Shown piece after piece: positions 26,601 to 36,110 of a DNA stretch of 64,000 nucleotides (its first letter is position 1; each line of letters begins with the position of its first letter). The DNA lies in contig JAJQJQ010000010.1 in assembly GCA_028622995.1 (NCBI GenBank), positions 1,922,001 through 1,986,000 on the forward strand, read 5' to 3'. This DNA is from Panagrolaimus kolymaensis (taxonomy: Eukaryota > Nematoda > Chromadorea > Rhabditida > Panagrolaimidae). Under the pieces are notes generated by a model that saw nothing but the letters and a program-made list of their open reading frames with translations, had not been told where the DNA came from and did not search any database. A program made the translations under genes and the position numbers.

Positions 26601-28939
26601 TTAGCCCCTTAAAATGAATGCGCCCCCACGAGACGAGACTGCATACTACTTTTCGAAGTGCTTTTTTTGGATGGGTCTAAAAAAGTGTGCCGACGGCATT
26701 CTCGACCGTAAGCAACATAGAAAAGCATAAAGCGCACAATCTTTTGGAATTTCAAGTGTTTGAATGGGGAGGAGGGAATGCAGGCATAAATTTCCGTTAC
26801 TGCCCGTTAGCTTTCGAAGTGAGGCGAGTAGTAGCATAAAAGAATGTCCGAAGAGTGAAACAAGCAAAACTTCTGCCTTCTTTCTTCTTCTTCATTTTTT
26901 TACTTCGAGTATGTATGAAAAAAAGCAGACGAAACAAAACAAAAAACGCAAAAAAAAAAACGAAGAATAAAAGGAGAAGGAGGGTGGCAGCAGCAGAAAC
27001 TAGGAAGCATGCATATGCAAATCGATCTTTATAATACAAAAAATAAAGTAAAGTTTTTTTCTTCTTCTTCTTCTGTTGTTTGTTGCGGTAGTACATAGTA
27101 CCAGGCCCAAAATAAGGTTGCAAGCAAAGTTATTTTGTGTTGTTGGTTGGAACTAAAGTCAACATAAAACTTATAAAAAAAATAAATAAAAGGAAGCAAG
27201 CAAAGAAGATGGCAAATGGGAGGATTGGTAGAAGATGAGAAAAAAAAGCAATGTTACTAAAATTATTTTACTTCTAACTTGCATTTAAAAAAATAATGTA
27301 TAATTAGCTTCATCGAATGGAATGAATCTAATGCGTTTTCTGAACATAATTTTCCTCAAAACAGAAGCTCAACCAAAAAACATAAAAGAAAAATTTAAAA
27401 TTCCATTCTTTTTTTTTGACAAGTTACAAATCATTATATTGCTAAAAAAATACATACATGCATTTATTGTTTTTTCTTCTTCTGTTGTCCTAGACTCAAA
27501 CAGCATCCGACAATGTACCAAAAAAGAATGACAAAAAGCTAAGAATATACATAGAATAGTTAGTTGCGTAAAAAAGCGATAGTTAAAATGGAAGTAAATG
27601 ATCAAAGCAATAAATATCTCAAAATGTCAGTAAAGCCGAAATTTAGCTTTAAAATAAAAACAAAAAAGAATTTTAAAAAAGCGCAAAAAAAGGCACTAAT
27701 TTTTTTTTTCATTCAAAACAAAAGTCAAAAATTGATAGGGAGATAAATTTGTGTTACACTTACAACTGATAATTATTTACCTTAAAAAAATTTCTTTTCA
27801 AAAATCTATTTTTTCACTCTTCTTCTCCCTTTTATGCTTGCAAAGCTTTTTTTCAAATGAATCTAATTATAATATACATTTTCTCTTATTAATCTTTAAC
27901 ATTCCTTTAAAAAATGTGTCTTTGTCTGCGTTTCTAAACTTTGCCCTTATTTTATATAAAAAATAAATAAAATTTAAACATGCAGGAAACCATTATTATT
28001 AATTTGATTTACCACCCTCGAAAACTACAAACAAAAGCAATATTTTTTTGTATTCAATGAGCTGAAAAATTTGATCAAACCCGCATTTGCTTTTTCGGTT
28101 CGCATTGTACATAAAAAAATGGACTTAAAATAACTAGTAAAGTACAAAGAATGCTGCCATTGGCATAGAGCCAATGTTATGTGTAAATTTGCACCTAAAT
28201 GACTATGTTTAAAAATAAATATTTTTTGCATTGTGAAAATATCTATTTTTTGTTTGCAAATCATCAACTATGATGTGGTGGTTCTAAATACTCACTTCCG
28301 GTGAGGGCCATGTGAGTCAAGACTAATTGCTTTCTTTCGTTTTTGCTTCTTTTTTTTTGCTTTAGCTTGCTTTTTTTTAATTTTAACAACAACAAAACAC
28401 CCAAAAAACCGGAAAAAGGAAGCGCGCGTTTCAGCAGTTCATTTTAAAATAAGTTAGCCAAACATTCCTTACACCCATATTCTTAATATTGCGTGTTGCA
28501 TTCTTTTATTTAAAAGCAAAAAATAAAATAATAAAAGAACACTTTTTCTTTTTAATTATTATCCGGTAGGTCACACAAAAGAAATGAGTCGAATACAAAA
28601 AAAGAAAGAAAGAAGTTTTGGAGTTTTAAAAATTTTTTTAGTTAAAAGTGCTTTTTTTATTGCTTACCTTGTATTTGGCCGACTTCGACGAAGTGCAAGT
28701 AAAAGTGAATCAGATAAAGGTGAAGTTGTATGATGACTAAATGGATTGGTGATCTGTAATTCATTATATGAGGTCATCATCTTAGAGGCACCAGGAGAAG
28801 TTGAGGAATTAGCAGTAGCTTGTCTGAACGCCGATCCTGCTGAAGATTGAGCCATTGACGTATTTTCAAATTGTGATGAAGTACTCGGTTGATTATCACC
28901 GGCACCAAAATGATGCTGATATTTATAATTTCCAGACAT
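17637..28939 (-). CDS. rimb-1: RIM-binding protein (active-zone SH3/FN3 scaffold)
   Basis: Twelve exons in transcript order: 28668-28939, 25271-25974, 24453-24719, 24239-24387, 24017-24140, 21446-21622, 21134-21382, 20658-21037, 19401-20000, 18428-19347, 18280-18379, 17637-18218. They give 1,507 residues with all phases matching. Domain order: SH3-I at about 91-155 ([10 protein letters not shown], then [10 protein letters not shown]), three fibronectin III domains at about 327-600 ([23 protein letters not shown]), then long Gln/Ala/Pro-rich linkers. SH3-II is at about 942-1000 ([13 protein letters not shown], then GLVPSNMV) and SH3-III at about 1290-1340 (LVAKYDYDP, then GMVPSNFL). This SH3, triple FN3, SH3, SH3 layout is diagnostic of RIM-BP, which links RIM/UNC-10 to presynaptic calcium channels. 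Introns of 2.4 to 2.7 kb are long for this window. Upstream 5' exons may be missing from this model. Confidence 0.93.
21623..24016 (-). other. Long intron of RIM-BP (between FN3-2 and FN3-3)
   Basis: A 2.4-kb intron with a GTGAGT donor and TTTTAG acceptor. It is AT-rich with homopolymers. I see no nested gene on either strand, no tRNA and no repeat array. Confidence 0.6.
25975..28667 (-). other. Long first visible intron of RIM-BP
   Basis: A 2.7-kb intron between the 5' coding exon and the SH3-I exon, with a GTAAGC donor and TTTTAG acceptor. It is AT-rich. A stretch around 26590-26860 is a little more GC-rich. Short open frames there look like chance, with no recognisable product. Confidence 0.6.
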
Positions 28940-31900
28940 TGGGAATAATTACTTAAAAATACTTTCCAATAAACGGTATAGTTTTGCTTCAACAATCGTC
29001 GAAACAAATTCAAACAAGAAAAGATGAGGGTTTTTGTTTCGGTTAAAAAATGAAATATAATAAACCGAGAATAACACCCCAAATGGCAGTAAGATAAAAA
29101 TAAATTTAGAATATACCAAATCCACGATGGCAGTAATATTATCAGCAGTGATTTTATTTGATAAAAATATAGAGATAATGCCGTCGACGACTGATGCGAC
29201 GACGACGGCGGCGCCGACGTGGCTTGCACGCCGGCTCCGTCAAGTTTTCTCCGATCCCTTTTTCCAATAATTAAAAAATATATTCCAATATTTAACCAAA
29301 TTAAAATAAAAGAAAATAAATAATTTTGGAGAAAAAAATCAATTGAATAGTAAATATTTGTAAATTCCAAATCGGCGGAAAATCACCGTAAAATAACGTT
29401 TTTTATTTCAAATAAATTGCAAAAAAGGCAAGGGATCCGGCATCCAATAAAGCCGGAATCCCTTTTTTTTGAACTACTTCTGCCTCGATGAAGTAGGCTT
29501 CCTTAAAATGGATTTGTTTTTTATTTATCAAAATAAAAAATAAATAAAAAAAAGACAAGCAAGTAGTAGTACGCTTATTGGGACAATGAAAAAAAAAACT
29601 CCCGTCAACTCGGTAAAAAAAAAGAAAAAAAAGAAACGTGCAAGAAGCTTGTAACTAGCTAGCTGAGGGGAAAAAAGCCGCCGCCGCAGCCATCGTCGTT
29701 GTTGTTGTTGGCATTGAAGCTTCAAGCTTCCATTGAAATAAAAATAAAATAAAAAAATAAAAGAAGAAAGAAAAGAGAGACGGAATGGCGCGTCCCCACG
29801 TTCGGCACCCGCGCCATCGCCGTAAGTAAGAAACATAACCCTTTAAACAAAAAAAGGAAGAAGAAAAAAACGGACGCACATCACAAAGCACATCGTTTTT
29901 GATGCACACGCAGTAAAAAAAGAAAAGAAAGACGACGCAAGTTTTTTATATACTAAAAAAGCCTTCAGAAGCTGCCAAAAAAAAGCTCTTTGTACGTGGT
30001 AGTATTGGAATATGTAGCTTCGAATATGCCAGGCGCGCGGATGCAGTCGCGTCAAAAAATAGGCTTCAACTGGCTTGTATTATTCAGTTGAGGGAGTGAG
30101 TAAGATAGCCGAACTACGACGACAAGCAAACAGCAGCGTCTTCTTTTTATGCGACACCGTCCGAAAACCGAAGTGCCGGTGGCTACTAAAACTATGCAAG
30201 CAATAATAGCATCAGACCGCCAATATAAAGAACAACCGTGTCACAAATATTTGTTCCAAAAAAAGTATTGGGAAGGCTCGAAGTAGATTTTTTTGGAAAA
30301 TGAGAAAGAGGAGTTTTTTAAATTAAGGATGAAGGTATATTTTTTTGAAAAATGTATGCTCTTAGGTTACTGTATTTATTTTTAAATTTATGCATCAAAA
30401 TATTCAAAACTGTGAGATAAGGTTGTGGTAATGTTAAAAAAGATTTTGATTTTACAAATATCAAAACTGTGCTCTTTTCAAAAAAAGTATGCAAAACTAA
30501 AAAAGCTTTATTTAAAATAAGTAACAAAAAAGTTTACACTTCGTTTTACACCCATCATCAGCTTCATTTTTTATCCTTTGCATATCCAATAGATTTGGCG
30601 AAGCTCCAAACAAAACTGAGAAAAAAAGACGATGAGTTCGTTTTTCATTCACGGACAACCCAGAAGCAAGAAGCGCATCAACTAGAAGAAGAAAGCAAGC
30701 CAAGTTACTCTTTTCTTCTTCTTCGGAGAGATGAAGAATCGAAGAAAGTGAAGACATTGTGGCTATAGCAAGTTTTTTTTGTTGTTGTTGCCCCTTAAAA
30801 CATAAATCCCGTCAGCAGTAGTAGTAGTTGGCACAACCAAGACGAGAAACAACAGCTATCCTTTAGCGCCCCTGTTTTTTTTTTTTGACTTTTGAATGAA
30901 GTTTCTTCAATTTTCATGAATTCATCGTCGAAAGGAGAAAAAAAAACCCATCGGGACTTGCTAGCTTTTTTCGCGCTTTTTTAGATGACTCAAAAAAACG
31001 GAAGCTCAACATGAGAAGTTTTTCATAACAGTTATTGAACTCGCCTTCGAAAATAGAGAAATAAGAAAAAGGAAAATTTGCGTTTTTGTCATTTTGACTT
31101 AAACAAAAAAGAAAGAAATTTACTCAAGTAATTGATTATAACGGAAGTCAGTCCAATAGCTTTTTAGGGGTTGTCTTCTATTTCTTCTTTTTTGCTTCTT
31201 CTTCTACTTGTTGCTGCTTGTCGTCGAAATGACCCAACCAACTAACCAACTATTGTTGTTATTCCTTCTTCCGACACTGACACCATTGTTGTTACATTTC
31301 CCAAAACTCATCACAAAAATATGTACTGCCATGTTTTAAAAGAAAGAAAGAGAAAAAAGAATAAAACAAAAAAAAATTTTTGTTTTCAAACAAGAAGTAA
31401 CTTTGGTAAGGGAAAAAATTATAATAAAAACATTTTTAAGCATAAAAATATATTCCAACTTGGTTTACAAAAAAGCAAAAAAAAAGTATTTGCCATTTTT
31501 CGTCTTTTTCGGACGACCGAGCAAAAAAATGCACTTCAATTATTGCGTCTTCATTAATTCATTTGCTTCAAGAAACATGAAAAAAGAAAGAAAAGAAACT
31601 GAAAGTGAACAACAACAGAATGTCAGTCACATCCGAATTTTTGAAGTGGATGTGGATCAACAAACAAATAGCTTTTTAAGGAATGAATAAAAAAAAACTC
31701 TGACAAATGAAGCGTTTTGACTTCTTATGTCTCTTCAGTTCCCTTATTTTTCTTTCTTCATAAATGAGCGATTAATTTTTAATTTGGTCTGATGGGTTTT
31801 TTCTTACTTTAGCTTTTAAAAAATGGCAAAATTGGTAAAGAAATTAATGTGTGAAAAAAATTGAAAATAAAGAAAAACCCTTTCTTTTTTCTAAAGTTTC

Positions 31901-32096
31901 AAGAGAAAAAATTTTTGGTGTAAAAATATTCAGAAATCGTTTACTCCAAAAATTTGAATACAAAAATTTTTATCACCATATTTTTGGCAAAGTGCATTCA
32001 ATAAACGCAATCAAACTTGTTTCATTTTTTTTTTTTCAAAGACAAACTTTGCCATTTTCTGTCTTCAAAAATTTTAATAAAAAATTAATATTTTAA
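28940..32096. other. Divergent intergenic, RIM-BP / NARS2
   Basis: About 3.2 kb holding the RIM-BP promoter and 5' leader and the NARS2 leader. It has three CpG-richer patches in an AT-rich background (about 29160-29240, 29675-29822 and 30000-30180), plus a pair of neighbouring hairpins at 29430-29496. No protein gene is supportable. The patch at 29160-29240 has an open minus-strand frame and could be a distal RIM-BP exon. Confidence 0.5.
29430..29496 (+). ncRNA. Two adjacent hairpins, the first followed by a T8 run (possible small RNA)
   Basis: The left arm AAGGGATCCGGC at 29430-29441 pairs with GCCGGAATCCCTT at 29452-29464 around a 10-base loop, with a single bulged base. A run of eight T follows directly (29463-29470). 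A second perfect 7-bp stem, CTACTTC (29474-29480) with GAAGTAG (29490-29496), has a 9-base loop. In an AT-rich spacer this GC-rich pairing stands out. A T run after a stem resembles a polymerase III stop on the plus strand. I see no clear A or B box, so this is a structural candidate only. It could equally be a chance fold or part of a 5' leader. Confidence 0.25.
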
Positions 32097-33651
32097 ATGC
32101 ATGAAAAATTATTACATTCAAGTTTAAAGCAAATTTCAAAGCTTAATCGAATTGTAAAACCAATTGAAAATGTTTCAGTACAAGTAAGAATTTTTGTTTG
32201 GATAATTTAACTAATTGTTTATTTTTACAGGGATGGGTTGAAAAGGAGCATCGAAAGGGTCGTTTGACATTTGTGCATATAAAAGATGGATATTCAAATG
32301 AAACAATTCAAGCTGTTATTTTGAAAGATGTTGGTCATAATATTGGAATTGGAAGTGCTGTAGAAATTGAAGGACAATGGAAAGAAAGTGCAGGAGCTCA
32401 ACAGCCTATGGAACTATTTGCAACTAAATGTAAAATATGGTGTAAAGATGAAGGGCAGGTAGGGCTTTTTGACTAAATTTCTCAATTACCTTGTTAATTT
32501 TAGCCTATTTCTGATACATCTGACCACATTCGTCGTCAACTCCATCTTAGATCAAAGCATCCTGAGTTTGCTGATTTTCTACGTCTTCGATCTCAAGTTA
32601 ATTTACTATCGCATCAATATTTTACTCAACACGGTTATTTCCATATTGATACTCCACTCATCTCTGCTAACGATTGTGAAGGTGCTGGTGAAGCTTTCAA
32701 AGTTATTGCACCAAATGATCCAGACTTTTTTGATGAAGAAGACAAATATTTGCCTGTATCGGGACAATTACATCTCGAAGCAATGACAACGTAAGCTCTG
32801 TTTTACCTATTCAGTTATACTAAAGTTTTGCTCTTTATAGCGGGATACCTCGTGTGTATACTTTAAACACAGCATTTCGAGCAGAAAGAAGTCTTACTCG
32901 TCAACACTTGGCTGAATTTCGAATGTTGGAAGCCGAACGTGCATTTACTGATTCTGTTAGTGATTTATGTGATGAAGTTGAAAGCTATATTAAATACATT
33001 ACTGCTGAAATTCAACCTTATGTGAAAAATTGTTCTGAGTTGTCAAATTTTAGAGAAAAAGCTTCAGAGGTAATTTTATGTTGCTTTAATGTGCATTGTT
33101 ATTTATTACATTTTTCAGGAAGCTGTTAAACCTTTTATTGAATCTTTACAAAGAAATCAAGCTTTTCCAAGGTTGCACTATGATGAAGCTGTCAGTTTAC
33201 TTGAAAAACGAGGAGAAAAAGTTAATAAGGGGTTCAATAAAGCGCAAGAGCTATTGTTAGTTGAAATGTGTAAATCACCTCTTTTTATTTTCAATTTTCC
33301 ATCAAAACAGAAACCATTTTATATGCAAAGAACCGATGATGACAAAGAAGTATGACAAAGTCTTTATATGTATATGTAGTTTTCATTATTTAGGCTTTAT
33401 GTTTCGATCTTCTGTCTCCATTTGTTGGTGAACTCGCTGGTGGATCAATCCGTGAAAAAGATGTTGATAAAATGCGTGCAAGACAAAGTACAATGTCTCT
33501 TGAATGGTATTATGAACTAAGAAAGCGTGGAACACCTCAATCTGGCGGGTTTGGATTAGGAATAGAAAGATTCATGCAAGCATTATTTGGAATTGTTAAT
33601 ATCAAAGATACTTTACCGTTTCCTCGATGGTTTAAGCATTGTCAATGTTAA
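32097..33651 (+). CDS. nars-2: Asparaginyl-tRNA synthetase, mitochondrial type (NARS2)
   Basis: Exons 32097-32183, 32231-32458, 32504-32790, 32841-33069, 33119-33349 and 33394-33651 give 439 residues, all phases matching. An N-terminal OB-fold anticodon-binding domain (GWVEKEHRKGRLTFVHIKDG) leads into a class II catalytic core. The core shows YFHIDTPLISANDCEGAGE (motif 1 and asparagine site), VYTLNTAFRAERSLTRQHLA (motif 2) and GGFGLGIERFMQALFG (motif 3). The short length, the lack of the cytosolic enzyme's N-terminal extension and the SANDCEGAGE form fit the mitochondrial enzyme. It charges tRNA-Asn in the mitochondrion. The first 29 residues are basic and could form a targeting signal. AATAAA at 33703-33708 is about 100 bases before the POP5 start, which suggests an operon. 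Confidence 0.92.
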
Positions 33652-33802
33652 ATATTGTTAATTTATTAGGATTATAGTTGTATTTGTTGATTTGTATATG
33701 GTAATAAAACGTTATTTTTTTCCAATGTCCATATTTACATTTTTTGGATTTCCTTTAATGATATTGTTTATGTATGATTTGTTTGTTTGATTCATGTTTA
33801 AA

Positions 33803-33808
33803 TTTCAG
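33803..33808 (+). promoter_or_regulatory. Trans-splice acceptor directly before POP5 start
   Basis: TTTCAG ends at 33808 and the POP5 ATG begins at 33809. The upstream gene's AATAAA lies at 33703-33708, 100 bases away, with a T-rich stretch between. In C. elegans such spacing marks an SL2-type downstream operon gene. That this nematode uses the same rule is an inference. Confidence 0.5.
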
Positions 33809-34304
33809 ATGGTAAAATTTAAAAGAAGGTATTATCTCAATGAAGATGTTGAAACGAATATGACTGAATCAGCGCCCAAAGCTGTCTTCAATGCTGTATG
33901 TTCAAAAATTGGTGAACTTTTTGGTGATTATGGTCATGCTGCAGTTGCAACCAAGATTTCAAGACAACCCGTGAATGCTCCAGTTGGAATGATTATTCTT
34001 CGAGCTCCATCAGAATATGCTCATATGGTTGATGCTGCTTTAACATTTGTTAATTCTATTGGTGGAAAATCAGTTCAACTTCGTTTAATGAAACGTTCAT
34101 CAACTATTAGAAGTTTATATTTATTTGCATGGAAAGAACATAATCAAAGGTTACAAGCTGAAGCTGCTATTAGTAAGTTTTTACGTTCTTTCAACATGTT
34201 AATACTATGAAATTTTAGCGAATGATCCATTTATAATTGAAACGCTTGCAAAAACAGTTGGTGGAGCTGTTCCAGCGCATACCAAGAAACGAATATGGGA
34301 TTAG
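33809..34304 (+). CDS. Ribonuclease P/MRP subunit POP5
   Basis: Exons 33809-34172 and 34219-34304 give 149 residues with matching phase. The protein opens MVKFKRRYYL, the POP5 signature (human MVRFKHRYLL). It continues with FNAVCSKIGELFGDYGHAAV and GMIILRAPSEYAHMVDAAL, matching the RNP-like fold of POP5/Rpp14. Later come VQLRLMKRSSTIRSLYLF and LAKTVGGAVP. POP5 is a protein core subunit of nuclear RNase P and RNase MRP, acting in tRNA 5' maturation and rRNA processing. The ATG immediately after TTTCAG was chosen as start. An in-frame ATG upstream (33794) lies before that acceptor and so is unlikely to be used. AATAAA is at 34357-34362. Confidence 0.88.
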
Positions 34305-34589
34305 TAATTTTTTGTTTAATTTTTTCATTGTTGATTTTTGTTGTTTTACATTGCTAAATAAATGTTTACTTTCATTATTTTTCCTATTGCTTATCTAAGT
34401 TCTTGTCAGTCCAAATAAAGAAAGAATGATTTAAGGAAAGACTACAACAACAGATGATCGATCTGTAGTTTGTTTTTTTCACTAAACAACACGTTTTGTA
34501 TTCTAAAGGAAGAATAGTTTGTCGTATTTTCTCCCATCGATTCGCACGCAAAAACAGCGTTAGTTTTATTTTAAAGTGTTAAAGAAAAA

Positions 34590-35795
34590 ATGGAAATTAA
34601 CATCATTCCTCCATCTAAAATACCTGAAAACATTGATGAAATGTTTGATGCTGCGGTAACAATTGTTCAAAATTTGCCGAAAAAAGGTTTGTTGCTTATC
34701 AAAAAACAATGATAGAGGTAATAAATATAGTTTTGAATTATAGGACCTGTGTCAGAAAGCTATGATCAAATGCTTTCATATTATTCTCTTTATAAGCAAG
34801 CAACTAAAGGACCATGCACAAGTGGGCGTCCACCATTTTGGAACGCTGTAGAAAAATATAAATGGTTTGAACGCTTTGAACGTATTACAAAAAAATAAGT
34901 ATAATTTTAAGGGATGCTTGGAATTCACTTGGAAATATGGATCCCAAAAAGGCGAAACATTTGTATGTAACAAAAATTCAGAAAAAAATTGATGAAGTTA
35001 TGAAAAAATATGACGTAACAGAATGGATGGGTGGTGATGCAGAGAAATTGGAAACACTTTTAAGGCCTAAATTTAAGTTAATTGGAAGAGAACTTATGGA
35101 TAAACCGCAAGAAACGAATACAGTTTCTGAAAGTGAGTTGAATAATAATAAAATTGTAAAGTGATTTCAACTTTTGATTTTTGAACCACTTTTTTGTTAA
35201 AAATAACTTTAACTTTTGACCTCAAAGTTATTACATAAAATTCTTTTTTCTTTTACGATTGATTTATCTACCCTTTTATTAAAAATTTACAGTGATTTCA
35301 GATGCTATAGAAGAAACTACGAAAACACCAGAATTAAAAACCTTCAACAAAACGCATGAAGTTTATAGCGATGATGAATATGATGATGCTATAGATGCGC
35401 CTAATTTGCAAAACAAAAGTTCAAGGTAACAATATCATATTTTTACTTTTCACGATAACATAAAAATCAACAACCATTCGTTTTACAGTACACATCAGCC
35501 ACCTCCACCACATATATCTTCACATCATGAAAGTTTATTCACAACAGGAATGCAATCTTTTGTTAGCCATTTTGAAACCCATGTCAATAATTTAACCCAT
35601 CAAGTAAAAACTTTAAGCAATGCTCTTGCAGAGCAGAATAAAATGGTTACTCATTTTATGAAAGAAATGAGTCGAATTCGTCGAGATGGTGTTGGTGGAA
35701 TTTCATGGTGGATGTTTGCATTCTTTTTACTTTGGCCATTTATTGCTCAACAAGTGATTCGAATGATTATACGACGGCTTCAAATACTTTTATAA
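34590..35795 (+). CDS. maa-1: Membrane-associated acyl-CoA-binding protein (MAA-1/ACBD5 type)
   Basis: Exons 34590-34686, 34744-34864, 34912-35132, 35293-35425 and 35489-35795 give 292 residues with all phases matching. The acyl-CoA-binding domain occupies roughly residues 14-105: MFDAAVTIVQNLPKKGPVSE, then YDQMLSYYSLYKQATKGPC, RPPFWNAVEKYKWDAWNSLG, and ending near TEWMG. An acidic middle (YSDDEYDDAIDAPN) could serve as an FFAT-like segment. A coiled-coil-like stretch (VNNLTHQVKTLSNALAEQNK) precedes a C-terminal membrane anchor (WWMFAFFLLWPFIAQQV). C. elegans MAA-1 is a tail-anchored acyl-CoA-binding protein of endosomes, and mammalian ACBD5 sits on peroxisomes. The intron at 34865-34911 uses a non-standard GTTTGA donor; its position is fixed by the conserved YKWDAWNSLG. 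Confidence 0.9.
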
Positions 35796-36110
35796 ATTTA
35801 TTTTCACATGAATTTTTTTTGTAAAGAGCTTCTTTTTATTTTATTAAAAAACAGACCGATTTTTATAAAGACTTAATTTCTATTTTGCAACAAAATACAA
35901 AAATGGGAACAAAAAAATGTTACATAATTTTCAAAAACTGTGACACACGGGATAAAGAGCTAAAGGCAAGATTGAAAGGAATAAAACAAAAAAAATCAGA
36001 AAAAAATATACAAAAAAAGCAAACTTTTGAACGTTGGAAAAGCAAATAACAAATTGTTCAATTTTAATACTGGCAGTAATAATTTTTTTGCAAATTTAAA
36101 TATTTTATTT
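35796..36110. other. Convergent intergenic, MAA-1 / four-pass protein
   Basis: About 315 bases between converging stop codons. It is AT-rich 3' UTR sequence with A runs, and I see nothing else in it. Confidence 0.5.

Noticed and set aside
28777..29370. 197-residue minus-strand open frame overlapping the RIM-BP first exon
   Set aside because: It runs in another frame to the accepted exon and is mostly hydrophobic AT-rich translation. Only the GC-rich part near 29200 is kept, as a finding.
31321..32096. Lys/Phe-rich open frames upstream of NARS2
   Set aside because: Composition is that of translated A/T homopolymers and there are no domains; the NARS2 model starts cleanly at 32097.
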